From Enterocola sp045611845 (GTDB lineage Bacteria > Bacteroidota > Bacteroidia > Bacteroidales > Paludibacteraceae): a stretch of 64,000 nt of DNA. Positions 7,744 through 18,200 of the stretch are shown here, in pieces. The notes under the pieces are model-generated. The model saw only the letters and a program-made list of their open reading frames with translations, had not been told where the DNA came from and searched no databases. A program made the position numbers and the translations under genes. The stretch is taken from contig JAZKXZ010000007.1 in NCBI GenBank assembly GCA_045611845.1, positions 5,638 through 69,637 on the forward strand, given 5' to 3'. The stretch's first letter is position 1, and every line of letters begins with the position of its first letter.

Positions 7744-8778
7744 TTATTCTGTTTGACGTTGTTGATAAACTTCTCTTGCTAACTCTTGCATATCTGTGGC
7801 AGTGTCTTGTTCGTCCACAATTTCCACACCAATCATGGTTTCGATTACGTCTTCCATGGTAACCACACCACGAAGGCCGCCAAATTCGTCCACAATAATT
7901 GAGATATGCTCACGTGTTCCTAACATTTTTTCCCAAATGGTGAATACAGACTCATCTTCTGAGAAAGATAGGATATGACGTTTCATTTCAGACAATTTAA
8001 TATCAAATTGGTCTTCTGAAAGTTCTTCTAATACAATATCTTTAAGCACATAACCTGTTACATTGTCTTTATCGTCGTTGTACACAGGGATACGTGAAAA
8101 ACGCCAGTCGCTGGCATCGTAGAATTCTTTTAGAGTCATGCTCTCATCTGCCATTTCTAGCACAATTTTTGGAGTCATAATCTCTTTTGCCTTCACATTT
8201 GATAGGCGTAGGCAAGATTTAATGATTCTGCTTTCAGATTCTTTAAACACTCCTTCGTCTGTACCCATATCTACCATGGCAGATACTTCTTCACGAGACA
8301 CTGTTACTGCATTATTCTTTTGTTCTTTAGACGAGAACAATTTAGTAATAAGTTCAGAAAGAATTACAAAAGGATATGTAATATAAATTAAAACTTTAAT
8401 AACACCTGCAGATGGCATTGCCAACGAACGCCAATATGATGCACCAATAGTTTTAGGGATAATTTCTGAGAAAATTAAAATAAGAAGTGTTAGCACCACA
8501 GAGGCTATACCAAACCATTCATCGCCCCAAATGCGAGTTACTTCTGCACCTACACCTGCAGAACCAATTGTGTGTGCTATAGTATTTAAAGACAGAATAG
8601 CCCCTACAGGTCTATCTACATTATTTTTAAGTTCTTTAAAAACAGAAGCAGCCTTTCTTCCTTCTTGCTCTTTCGCTGTTATGAAAGACATAGGTGTAGA
8701 AAGCAATACCGCCTCTAAAACGGAGCATAAAAATGAAACACCTAATGCTCCTAAAAGATATATAAATATCATTACCAT
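7744..8778 (-). CDS. CNNM/DUF21 membrane protein with paired CBS domains (HlyC/CorC family)
   Basis: The 344-aa protein has an N-terminal DUF21 (CNNM) domain with three to four membrane segments (to about residue 150) and then a CBS pair (about 190-325) with typical sequences such as EIMTPKIVLEMAD and HISIIVDEFGGLRGVVTMEDVIETMIG. Proteins of this type are linked to Mg2+/Co2+ homeostasis or efflux. It lacks the small C-terminal CorC_HlyC domain and ends soon after the second CBS motif, so it is shorter than many relatives. It is the first gene of an operon with the two polyamine genes. Divalent cations and polyamines both neutralise RNA and membrane charge, so shared control is plausible but is inference. 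Confidence 0.85.
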   Translation of the reverse strand: MVMIFIYLLGALGVSFLCSVLEAVLLSTPMSFITAKEQEGRKAASVFKELKNNVDRPVGAILSLNTIAHTIGSAGVGAEVTRIWGDEWFGIASVVLTLLILIFSEIIPKTIGASYWRSLAMPSAGVIKVLIYITYPFVILSELITKLFSSKEQKNNAVTVSREEVSAMVDMGTDEGVFKESESRIIKSCLRLSNVKAKEIMTPKIVLEMADESMTLKEFYDASDWRFSRIPVYNDDKDNVTGYVLKDIVLEELSEDQFDIKLSEMKRHILSFSEDESVFTIWEKMLGTREHISIIVDEFGGLRGVVTMEDVIETMIGVEIVDEQDTATDMQELAREVYQQRQTE

Positions 8779-8800
8779 TTGCTACAATAAATTCTATTCT

Positions 8801-8832
8801 GCAAAGATAATAAATTTACAATTTCTATACAA
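8801..8832 (-). promoter_or_regulatory. Promoter of the CNNM-polyamine operon
   Basis: On the minus strand, TATCTTTGC (8801-8809) is preceded at about 20 nt by TTG (8830-8832), a good fit to the Bacteroidetes promoter. It lies 22 nt before the ATG. Confidence 0.65.
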
Positions 8833-8840
8833 TAAAATAA

Positions 8841-8870
8841 GAGGCAACCAAAATATTTTTTGATTGCCTC
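8841..8870. terminator. Terminator after the PorP/SprF gene
   Basis: GAGGCAACCAAAA (8841-8853) pairs with TTTTGATTGCCTC (8858-8870), allowing one G-U pair, and A/T-rich sequence flanks both sides. It lies 29 nt past the stop of the PorP/SprF gene. Confidence 0.75.
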
Positions 8871-8898
8871 TTTATTTATAATTCTATACTATTTAAAA

Positions 8899-9810
8899 TT
8901 AATCGTCCCATTCAGAGTTTTTCTTCTTGGTTGGGATATTGAATGATAGCATAATTTCGTGAGATGTCCATGCCACATCGCTAAGTTTACCCACGTTTAA
9001 GTCGAATGAGTAACCTACACGAAGCCATTCCCATTCAAGACCTACGTTTACGTATGGAGTAGCAAGGGTTCGATAACCAATACCTGCCCAGAACATTTTT
9101 CCGAAGAAACCTGTTACGTTCACGTCCACCACGTGCGATTGACCTGTGTAGTAGTAAGAAGCAGCAGGAGCTAGCTTAACTTTTTCTGTTACAGGAATGA
9201 AACCACGAGCATAGATATGATAAGTAGGTGTAGAAGATAGAGATGTTAGATCTTCTTCTTTAATAAAGAAACCTGGAATGTGGTTGATAGCAGCACCTGC
9301 CATGAAGTATGGCATAGAGTACTCAATACCGAAGCTAGCATCGAAGCTACCTTTACATGTGTATTTATCATAAAAACCATCACCACGCTCATCTTCATCT
9401 ACAAGAATGTGTTTTTCTGGGTCGAATGTTTTAATTACAGCACCTACGCCCACACCTAAAGATAATAAGTGTTTGTTTTCGAAATTTAAGTGATAAGCAT
9501 ACACACCTCTCACTTGGATTTGGTTATATGCGATACCAGAACCGTCGTATGAGAATGTAAGACCCACACCTGAGTTTGCTTTATCAAAGTATCCGTGTAC
9601 GTTTAATAAAGTAGAGAATGGAGCACCATCTGCACCCGCATATTGAAAACGGTTTAGTGAGAATATGTTCACATTTTCGTCGTTACCTGTACCAGCAGGG
9701 TTCACTGCAATACGAGAAAACAACTGTTCTGTAAGCACAAAGTCATTTTGTGCAAAAGCTATTGTAGCACTAGCCACTAAAGCTGATAGTAATACGATAA
9801 TCTTTTTCAT
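8899..9810 (-). CDS. PorP/SprF family type IX secretion outer-membrane protein
   Basis: The 303-aa protein has a signal peptide (MKKIIVLLSALVASATIAFAQ) and the PorP/SprF family start QNDFVLTEQLFSRIAVNPAGTG, which corresponds to the family's usual NPAxxG. Alternating beta-strand-like stretches through the protein indicate a 12-14-strand outer-membrane barrel. In Flavobacterium, SprF is encoded next to the giant adhesin SprB and is needed for its secretion; PorP relatives anchor type B cargo at the surface. Here it follows the OmpA gene by 6 nt and lies downstream of three giant sorting-domain proteins. I infer that it is the dedicated partner of at least the 1258-aa protein. Confidence 0.9.
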   Translation of the reverse strand: MKKIIVLLSALVASATIAFAQNDFVLTEQLFSRIAVNPAGTGNDENVNIFSLNRFQYAGADGAPFSTLLNVHGYFDKANSGVGLTFSYDGSGIAYNQIQVRGVYAYHLNFENKHLLSLGVGVGAVIKTFDPEKHILVDEDERGDGFYDKYTCKGSFDASFGIEYSMPYFMAGAAINHIPGFFIKEEDLTSLSSTPTYHIYARGFIPVTEKVKLAPAASYYYTGQSHVVDVNVTGFFGKMFWAGIGYRTLATPYVNVGLEWEWLRVGYSFDLNVGKLSDVAWTSHEIMLSFNIPTKKKNSEWDD

Positions 9811-9816
9811 AGTCTA

Positions 9817-11226
9817 TTATTTTCTCTTATTGTTAAAGTTTTGTAGGTAATCTTCATATTCTTGTTTCTTAGCTTCATTACGAGCATCGATAGCTGCATC
9901 TTCTTCCTTAGCAGATTTAGCCTCATCGGTAGTTTCATCATATTGCTCAATTTCGCCAACTGTTTCATCTAAGATAATACGTACTTCTACACGACGGTTT
10001 TGTGCGTGTTCTTCTTCTGTTTGTGCATTAGGCACTTGAAGACGACGTTTACCATAACCTACTGCTTCTAACACAGTTGGATCATAGTTTTCTTTTGAGA
10101 TAAGAAGTTCTCTAATAGTATCTGCACGACGTTGAGATAGTTTGTCGTTGTATTCATGAGAACCACGTGCGTCGGTGTAACCAGAAATTTCGAAACGACA
10201 GTCTGGGAAGTTGCGCATTTCTGTGGCAAGACGATTTAAGTCTTTGTAGAATTCTTCGTTCAAGATATCGCGGTCGAAATCAAATAGGAAGAATACCCAG
10301 TAGAAACGACGTTTCTTTTCTTCGTATGTTGGTTCTGGATCTGGTTCTGCTGGAATTTCGTGGAATAGATAAATATCAGTATTTCCATTTCTGTCTGAAA
10401 TAAGCATTGGAACGCTGTCGTAAACAAACATATTGTAGTTTTCGCCACCTGCATTGTATGGTTCTGGCATTAGAACTGGAGTATTCCAAGTAGAATCTTT
10501 TGCAGTAGCTGAATAAACTGCCATAGCGCCACCTCTTGAGCTAGATACATACATCAATGTATCGCCAAGGATTTGCACCCAGTCTTCGTCTGCTTTTGAG
10601 TTTAAACCTTCTGCTGCAACTGGTTCTTTCCAGATTCTTTCTTCTTCGTTTTCAATATCTACATAGTAAATATCACGACCACCTTTTACACCTTCCATTG
10701 TGGTACTAAAGTAAACACGGTCGTTGTCTTTAGCCATTGCTGGGTTGTAGAAACCTTGTAAGTATGGAAGACGATAGTTCCAACCTGCACTTTGTACGAA
10801 GTTTTGTCCTGTACGTGATTTTGTTGTACCGCGAATTCTCATACGTGTACCTGGTTGCCAAACACCGTTTTTATCACAGATACTTTCGTATAGATAATCA
10901 CTCTTATAGTCTTTGTTGTATTGGCTATAATATATACGATTACGTTTTTTATCGTATGCTACCAAGCCATTAACTTTAATCTTAGAGAAATCTTTACATA
11001 CTTGTGGGTTGTCTAGTTCTCCAAGTGTGTCTAGTTTTGTAACATAAACAGTTTCTCCTCGCAAGAAGATAAATGTGCTATCCTTGTATGGAGATAGTGC
11101 AAATTCTTTTTCTTCTGTACTACTTATAGTAGGATCGAAGGTGTAGCCTTCTGCATACTTTTCGCTAATAGCTGCCATTGCAGATATTGAACATAATGCT
11201 AGAAAAGCGGTTAGTAGTTTTTTCAT
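9817..11226 (-). CDS. OmpA-family protein with PD40-like propeller region
   Basis: The 469-aa exported protein has a signal peptide (to about residue 19). A region of WD40/PD40-like repeats follows (about 30-290), with segments such as RVYFSTTMEGVKGGRDIYYVD and YNMFVYDSVPMLISDRNGNTDIYL. The OmpA C-terminal domain (about 310-430) has the peptidoglycan-binding pattern SGYTDARGSHEYNDKLSQRR. The tail is rich in Glu and Lys. PorE and related T9SS proteins combine a propeller with an OmpA domain and connect the secretion machinery or its surface cargo to peptidoglycan. It sits 26 nt after the 1258-aa cargo gene and 6 nt before porP/sprF, so it is probably the periplasmic anchor in this operon. It is not an exact PorE, since no TPR or carboxypeptidase-like domain is visible. 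Confidence 0.85.
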   Translation of the reverse strand: MKKLLTAFLALCSISAMAAISEKYAEGYTFDPTISSTEEKEFALSPYKDSTFIFLRGETVYVTKLDTLGELDNPQVCKDFSKIKVNGLVAYDKKRNRIYYSQYNKDYKSDYLYESICDKNGVWQPGTRMRIRGTTKSRTGQNFVQSAGWNYRLPYLQGFYNPAMAKDNDRVYFSTTMEGVKGGRDIYYVDIENEEERIWKEPVAAEGLNSKADEDWVQILGDTLMYVSSSRGGAMAVYSATAKDSTWNTPVLMPEPYNAGGENYNMFVYDSVPMLISDRNGNTDIYLFHEIPAEPDPEPTYEEKKRRFYWVFFLFDFDRDILNEEFYKDLNRLATEMRNFPDCRFEISGYTDARGSHEYNDKLSQRRADTIRELLISKENYDPTVLEAVGYGKRRLQVPNAQTEEEHAQNRRVEVRIILDETVGEIEQYDETTDEAKSAKEEDAAIDARNEAKKQEYEDYLQNFNNKRK

Positions 11227-11252
11227 ATCTATATAATTTTATAATATTTACA

Positions 11253-14200
11253 TTAATATTTGAATACTTCAATTGTTCCTTTTTTAACGTTTCCGTCAGG
11301 TAGTTGCACTACATAATAGTAAACACCTGGAGCCGCCACTTCTTTACTTCCGTTCATTGAACCATTTATAGAACCATCCCAACCGTTTTCTCCTTCATAA
11401 ATCTTTGTTCCGAAACGTGTGAAGATTTGTGTATAGAAATTAGGATTCATATCTTGAACGAATGTGTCATTTCTACCATCTTGTACGTATGGAGTAAATA
11501 CTGTTGGCCATTGAACTGCTACATGAGCAGTAGCTGACGAGGTTCCACAATCACCTTGATATACCAATTTATATTCAGAGTTTAAGTATGGTTTATAGGT
11601 AGTAGCATCTGAAGATACTTTTACATCATTTACATACAAGTCGTATTTTGCATCATCTGGAGTAACAGTAAATTCAGGCATTGCACCAATAACTACCTCT
11701 GCAGATGCTGGAGAAATTGCTAGTGAAGGTACCGCTTCTTTTTGAGAAATTACCACAGGTTTAGCCTCTGATGGCACATTTTCGCAATAATCATCACTTT
11801 GCACTGTAACATACACAGTGTGTGGATTTTGTTTATATGCTTCATCTAAAACATAATATTTGAATGTTTCGCCATATGCATATATTCTGCTTAATGATTC
11901 ATCTGCATACCAAGTAAGTTTCACATTTGTTTGTTCTTCTGCAAAGTCTGCTTTTGCAAGCAATACTAATTCTGCATTAGGACATACCAAAGTGTCATTT
12001 GCAATAATATTTGCAGCAGTTGCATTACCTTTGATTGTTACATATACTGAATCTTGTGCTTCGCAATAGTTGTTTGAAGCTGACTGAATTTCGTCTTGAG
12101 ACGCAGTAATATAGTATTTTGTTTTACCTATTTCAGAAGCATCAAATTCAGTCACCTCAGCGCCAGTTTCATCTTTAAATATTAGATATTTATAAACATC
12201 AGCATTTCCTACCAATGAAGATAGAGCTATAACTTCACCTTCTTTTGCACATTCTTTATAATTATTTACTACTGGAGCAGCTGTAATAGATTTTACACGA
12301 TATTTTACCACAATAGTATCACTTGGGCAAGAACCTGCTGGATTGCTATATAGTTTAACAGAATCTTCTTGTACTACATCTGCATAGAAGAATGCTTCTT
12401 CTGCTGGAATTATTCTATCATCCATTGTTAGCCATACTAAACCTGATTTATCGGTTGGTTGAGCAACAAGTTGATTGAAGAAGAATTTATCTTGTGAAAC
12501 CTCTGTTTTACACATATTATATGCATAAATTTCACCATCACGGTTTAAGACTGGTGTTTCTGAGTGACCTTGCACATCGATAGAAACTTCACCTTGTGCT
12601 ATTCTTTGACAAAGAATACCATCTGCAAATGATTCTGTAATCTTAACAGTTACTTTTTGAACACCTTGGCTTGGTAAATATGGATTACCTGTTGCTTGTA
12701 GATATAATTCACTTACATTTAGAACCATTACGTTAGTTCCTTGTTCTGGCACAAATGGAATACCTTGTAAAACAACATTATTATTTACAAGAATATCCAA
12801 AGATACAGAAGAAGAAATATTGTTTGAGGTTAATTTCAATTCTGGGAAAATCATATCCTCTGAGTAACAAATACTTGTTGGTTCACCTTCTAATAATATT
12901 AGTTGACTTTCTTGACATTCAAGGTTTACAGAAAGTGTATTAGAAGAGAATACTACCATAGGATCTGCTCCTGGGGTATATCTTCCATCTTGAACACCAC
13001 TCATAACATCATCGTTGCATGTACCGCCGATTTTCTCACTTACAACAGCTTGAAGTTGCATTGGGGCAATATTTCTGCTACCATCATCTGCTATCTCTAT
13101 TAGCATTGAGCCACTTACTGAATTTTTTGCCACATAATAATTGCCATTATCATCTAGCATTTCTGCGATAAAGTTGTATTTACCATTTTTATCAATACCA
13201 AATAGCATTAAACAAGGATCTGAGATAGAACCAAAGTTTACTTTTGGAACACGAACAGAGATTTCTTCATCTACGCTAGTAAATGTGTATGAATCTGCTT
13301 GAATATCAGAAAATTCCACAGAAATAGTAGGAGAACATAAGTCTAGGCTAATATCGTCAATAAGTAGGTCATTACCATCACCTGTTGAACCGTTGTTTTT
13401 AATTACAACTCTAAATTGACCATCTGTATCTGTGATTTTCCAACTTGTTTCAAATCTTTTCCAGTTATCATCAAAATCTACTTGAGATTTAATGTTTGCA
13501 ACATTTTCCCATGTTGTTGTACCTGTTTTCTTAAACTGAATTTTTAATTCTGCATTAATAGGTTGGAATATTACATTTGGTTTTTCTTTCACTGCTGCAG
13601 AAGCCATATATGCAGAGAAAGTAAGTGTTGCACCTTCTGAGAAATCTTTTGTTTCATCTGAAGTTAAGATTCTAGAGAATGCCACCCCAGATTCTTCGTT
13701 TGTTGCACTGATATCACCAAAGTTAATTAGAAGCATACCACCGAAAGGAGGATTTGCACCACCTTTATTTTGTGTATGGTCTCTAAAACCACGATACCAT
13801 CTTTCGTTTTTATCGTTTTTAATTCTTTGTTCTATACAAGAGATATCTGTTCCACATTCTTCTTGACCACCTGTGCCATAACCACAATATAATGGTTCGG
13901 TTACAATCGCATATTGACCATCATTAATTTTATAAGGAGCTTCTACATAGGTATAACCAGAAAGCATAGCGTCATATTTCATACGGCTACCCGCTCCTAA
14001 TAATGTTTTCAATTTAGAATCATCGTCAAAAGTGATTTTAAACAGATTTGAACCTTTTGTACCTTCACCACAAGTTTGGAATACATTTATAGTAACAGAG
14101 TCTTCCAAATATTCACTTGATGAAGATTTTTTGCGTTTAACTTTGAAATAGGTTGTTACCAATGGCACATCATTACCAGTTAAGGTATATGTATCACCTG

Positions 14201-15029
14201 TTACACCTGCAATTTGAACAAAATTTGTTCCATCTGTAGATTTATACCACATAAAATCTCCAGTAGTTGTATTGTCTGATGTAACTTTTAAGGTTAAACT
14301 TGTAGGAGCATTTGCAGTATCATAATCTGTTGCAGAGGCAGTTAGGTCAAATGTTTGTGCTTTTGTTGCTACCGCCCAGTATTTATTAGAAGAAGAATTT
14401 ACGTAAAATCTAATAGGTTCTTGATAACCTGTTGACAGAGTAACTTGCAGATTATTATCGCCAGTTATCTTAGTTATTGAGACACCTACATTTTTAGAAG
14501 CATCTTCAGATGAACTATTATATAGATTTTGAGATGCATCAGACCAGTTGTTTTGTGTAGTAAATTTGAATTGTCTACTTGCAAATAATCCGTCGTAATA
14601 GTATTCACCATTTGAGCCTGCAGTCATTGCCACGAAGATAGGATTTCCATTTGCATCATTCCAACCTTGTGCTGCATCACCAATAATGTATAACGAAGAA
14701 GTAGTTGTACCACCACCTACTGCAGTAATAGTTACTGTATTTGAAGAAGGATTATATTCAAATACACATTGGGTACCTGTAGTTGGAGAACCAACTAATG
14801 TTGGAGAATCAAACCATTGTGCGCCATTGTCATCGGCAGAGGTATGAACATTTACTCCATTACCACCATAGGCTGCAGTTACCTTATTATTTCCATCTAA
14901 TTGTTTCCATTCCCAATTACCACCGCCCCATGGGTGTTTCATGTAATACGCTCCAAATGCACTGCTGCTCACACCTACAAGCATAAGTAATAATGCAAAA
15001 ACGCGCATTAAATTTTTTAGTTTTTTCAT
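11253..15029 (-). CDS. Giant surface protein, T9SS type B-like sorting domain (1258 aa)
   Basis: This is an exported multidomain protein. A signal peptide (to about residue 26) is followed by a glycan-binding-like N-terminal region, including LYIIGDAAQGWNDANGNP, which resembles SusE/SusF starch-binding modules (about 110-220). Next come an Ig-like domain and a jelly-roll-like module (about 320-575) with NDGQYAIVTEP, RDHTQNK, GGMLLINFG and NDLLIDDISLDLC, then several Ig-like domains with paired cysteines. The last 80 residues are a sorting domain with WPTVFTPYVQDGRNDTF, NGWDGSINGSMNG, PGVYYYVVQLPDG and KKGTIEVFKY. This resembles the gliding-motility type B (CHU_C) domain used for T9SS export. 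The OmpA and PorP/SprF genes follow directly. A role in adhesion or glycan binding is inferred. Confidence 0.85.
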   Translation of the reverse strand: MKKLKNLMRVFALLLMLVGVSSSAFGAYYMKHPWGGGNWEWKQLDGNNKVTAAYGGNGVNVHTSADDNGAQWFDSPTLVGSPTTGTQCVFEYNPSSNTVTITAVGGGTTTSSLYIIGDAAQGWNDANGNPIFVAMTAGSNGEYYYDGLFASRQFKFTTQNNWSDASQNLYNSSSEDASKNVGVSITKITGDNNLQVTLSTGYQEPIRFYVNSSSNKYWAVATKAQTFDLTASATDYDTANAPTSLTLKVTSDNTTTGDFMWYKSTDGTNFVQIAGVTGDTYTLTGNDVPLVTTYFKVKRKKSSSSEYLEDSVTINVFQTCGEGTKGSNLFKITFDDDSKLKTLLGAGSRMKYDAMLSGYTYVEAPYKINDGQYAIVTEPLYCGYGTGGQEECGTDISCIEQRIKNDKNERWYRGFRDHTQNKGGANPPFGGMLLINFGDISATNEESGVAFSRILTSDETKDFSEGATLTFSAYMASAAVKEKPNVIFQPINAELKIQFKKTGTTTWENVANIKSQVDFDDNWKRFETSWKITDTDGQFRVVIKNNGSTGDGNDLLIDDISLDLCSPTISVEFSDIQADSYTFTSVDEEISVRVPKVNFGSISDPCLMLFGIDKNGKYNFIAEMLDDNGNYYVAKNSVSGSMLIEIADDGSRNIAPMQLQAVVSEKIGGTCNDDVMSGVQDGRYTPGADPMVVFSSNTLSVNLECQESQLILLEGEPTSICYSEDMIFPELKLTSNNISSSVSLDILVNNNVVLQGIPFVPEQGTNVMVLNVSELYLQATGNPYLPSQGVQKVTVKITESFADGILCQRIAQGEVSIDVQGHSETPVLNRDGEIYAYNMCKTEVSQDKFFFNQLVAQPTDKSGLVWLTMDDRIIPAEEAFFYADVVQEDSVKLYSNPAGSCPSDTIVVKYRVKSITAAPVVNNYKECAKEGEVIALSSLVGNADVYKYLIFKDETGAEVTEFDASEIGKTKYYITASQDEIQSASNNYCEAQDSVYVTIKGNATAANIIANDTLVCPNAELVLLAKADFAEEQTNVKLTWYADESLSRIYAYGETFKYYVLDEAYKQNPHTVYVTVQSDDYCENVPSEAKPVVISQKEAVPSLAISPASAEVVIGAMPEFTVTPDDAKYDLYVNDVKVSSDATTYKPYLNSEYKLVYQGDCGTSSATAHVAVQWPTVFTPYVQDGRNDTFVQDMNPNFYTQIFTRFGTKIYEGENGWDGSINGSMNGSKEVAAPGVYYYVVQLPDGNVKKGTIEVFKY

Positions 15030-15085
15030 AGTATTTGATTTGTTAATTTAAATTCTTTCTTAATCTATTATTTATAGCATCAAAA

Positions 15086-15101
15086 AGGCATAACTATGCC
15101 T
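15086..15101 (-). promoter_or_regulatory. 5'-leader hairpin of the 1258-aa gene
   Basis: AGGCATA (15086-15092) and TATGCCT (15095-15101) can form a 7-bp stem with a 2-nt gap. It lies between the -7 box and the start codon, so it would be in the mRNA leader. Its role is unknown; it may only stabilise the mRNA end. Confidence 0.4.
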
Positions 15102-15115
15102 ACGTATAACAATTT

Positions 15116-15124
15116 ACAAATATA
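15116..15124 (-). promoter_or_regulatory. -7 box of the 1258-aa/OmpA/PorP operon
   Basis: The minus strand reads TATATTTGT, matching TAnnTTTG, 87 nt before the ATG. This leader is longer than others in the window. Confidence 0.6.
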
Positions 15125-15152
15125 ATTTTATTTTGAGAAACAAACAAAAAAA

Positions 15153-15182
15153 ATCCCCATTTCTACACTAGAAATGAGGAAT
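15153..15182 (-). terminator. Terminator after the 1400-aa surface protein gene
   Basis: ATCCCCATTTCT (15153-15164) and AGAAATGAGGAAT (15170-15182) form a stem with a 5-nt loop. On the minus strand it is followed by TTTTTTTG. The core closely resembles the hairpin at 19516-19550 behind the neighbouring giant gene. Confidence 0.8.
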
Positions 15183-15253
15183 TTATGATTAAATGTTAAA
15201 AAAAATATGAATATATGCACACATATGCAAACGATGTGCATAAAAATACACTT

Positions 15254-18200
15254 TTAATCTACCTTAATGATTTCAATAGTACCTTTTTTCACTTGGCCAT
15301 TTGGCAGAAGCACAGAGTAATAGTAAACACCAGGGACAGCTATATTTTCGCTCTCATTCATTGCGCCATTTATAGTTCCATCCCAACCATCTTCGCCTTC
15401 AAAGATTTTGGTATAGAAGCGGTTGAATACTATTGTAGGTAATCCTTTTGAGAAATCATCATTTTTGCCATTTTTATTATGAGGAGTGAAGGCTGTAGGC
15501 CAAACAACTTCAATAGTTGCCTTATTACTAGCTGTTCCACAAATACCATTTGCAATTACTTTAAACTCTGTATTCAAATATAGATAGTCATTGAATTCTA
15601 ATCCATTGATTGGCAATTCTTTGTCATTAGCAAACCATTGATAAGATTCTGCTTCTTTTTCTACTGGAACTACAGTTACTTGTGCTTTTTCGCCTGCAGT
15701 TAAGATTTTATCGTCAGCCACTTCTAATTCAAATGCAACATTGCTATTAATTACAGTTACAGTAACAGGATCGGTTTTTATTACTTGTTCCTTACCATTA
15801 CATGAGCTAGTTACTTGATAGTAAATAGATTGACCATTGTGTGCATCAAAATCTAACATTGTGGTAGTAGCAAATTCTTGTTCATTTAAGATCCATTTTT
15901 TATTAGAAACAGTAGAACCATTTTCTGTAACTGTAGGGGCTGTTAAACTCAATGTTGCACCTTCGCAAGTATCTGCCAATTCATTCAATTTACCTAGTGT
16001 AGCATGTTTTTTGGTTTCTACTTCGTGTTTAATTGCACCAAAGTCTGTATTTTCACAACCGTATGAATCAACTACCTTGTCTATAGAGATGGTAGCATTA
16101 GCATCGATAAATTCTTCTATTGAATGTGTATTTTCTTCTACAAGAATATCATTAAATGATTTTTCACCAATTGTATATGAAATTTTAAAGTTTGGTTTAC
16201 CTTTTGTAAAGTTAACTTGTACTTTAGTTTTTTCTTTATCTAAATCATCTATACAGATGGTAGAAGAAGCAGCGGCAAATGACACTTCTGGCAAGTCATA
16301 TACAGTTACTGGTTTAGAAACTGACACTCCATTTACAGTAACACCTGATGATTCTATCACAGAGATTGTTGCTTTTGCTTTATCAACTGTTGCAGTTGCT
16401 ACAACTGTAATAGTAACAATTTCGTTTGAATCCATTGTAGGAATTACACATTGATTGTTTTCGTCAAACTGTATATCACCTACATACGCTTCTTTAAATG
16501 CTAAACCACTTTCTAGTGATAATGAAAGTTTTACATTTTTAACTTCTACAGTTGCTGTATTTTTCACTGTGAAAGTAAATGTTGCGTCTGTTCCATAACA
16601 TGTAGCCACTTCTGCATCATCTACACTTGGTTCAAATGTGGTACAGTTGTTGTTGGTAAGTTCTAGTTCTGCATAATTGTCTGCATCTATACATACATTA
16701 TTGCTAACTATCCAGCGTACTATAACTGTTTTTCCTAGTGGAACGCCTTTAACTTTTGCTTCATTTGGTTTATTTGGATCTGGAAGTGTTATTTCAAGAT
16801 TTTCTATTACTGTTTCATCTTGGTCTGGAGCAATAATCCATTTTCCGCTACCTATTGCAGGAGCAAATGCTTTAATATCAAACTCACCACTATTACATTT
16901 TGCTACAGAAGTTAGTCTTTCCATATCTAATTCTGGTTCAGATGGTGTATTGTATACAGTAACACCAGATGTAGTAGTAGGCGCTGGGTCTAATGCTTGA
17001 CCTGCTACTTCTACTATTGTACCTGTTACTTCCACTATTTTAGACGAGATAGACTCATCAGAAAGTGATACAGTACCTTTTATAGTAAGTGTTGGTTTGT
17101 CGTCTGAAGTGGGATTTTCAACAAAAGGTAGTTTACTTACAATCCAACGACCATCTTTATATTCGCCTGCTGTATAAGTAATTGCATTTTCTTCAAGCAG
17201 AGTCAATTCCTCTGGCATTGTAAATTCAACTATTATATCTTCACTATCAACACCTGTTTTGTTTGTTAATGTGAATGTATAAGTAACTTCTGAGCCTTCG
17301 CAAACTTCTATCTTAGAAGGGTCTGATGATAAAGAAGCATCTGAATCAATGTCTATTTTAGTACAATCGTCATTTTTTAGTTCGATATCAACAAAGTTTG
17401 TTTCATCTTCACAAACTCCATTGGTCACAGTCCAACGAATAATCACAGATTTATCTAAAGGAACACCTGAAACTAGTGCTACATTTCGCACTTTGGGATC
17501 CTTAAGTTCAACTTTTACATCTTTGATAAGTTCTTCGTCTTGATTTGGAGCTATTGTCCACTCACCTTCGCCTATTGCAGGTGTTTTTGCAACAATTTCA
17601 AATGTACCATTATTACATTGTGAGATTGTTTTTGCATCGTCCATATCAAATTCTGGAGTAGATGCTGTATTGTAAACAACTACTGTTTGGGCTGTAATCG
17701 CAGCTGTATTACCTTGATTATAAGTAGATTCCCCTACTCTACTAACGTATGCTGTTAGTGTAAAGTCTTCACTAATAGCTTCTGGATCTACTACTTGTGC
17801 AGTACCTTTTACAATGAAGGAAATTGATTTTCCATTATCAAGTTTTGATATATTCCACTTGTCGCCATCGATACTAGGTGTTGTAGAAGTCACTGTAAAG
17901 CCACTTTCTGGAAGTACTAACGACACATCTACATCTTCACTAGCAAATCCTAAATTGTTTTCTAGTGTGAATGTGTATGTTATTTCATTGCCTTCACATT
18001 CTTCTTGTTTAGTAACATCACTTGTAAATGTTAAACCTGCGCAGTTTCTATTAGTTAGTTTTACTGGATTTGCTGCATTAGAAGTAGAACATCCATTAGC
18101 TGCAGTAGCTGTAAATATAGCATCGGCAGTACCGAAAATACTACCTGTTCCATTATTGAAAGATACTGTTGCTGAGCCATTAGTAGTTTGACCAACAGTT

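Noticed and set aside
10167..10973. Short open frames opposite the OmpA gene
   Set aside because: They overlap a well-supported gene on the other strand and have no recognisable domain.
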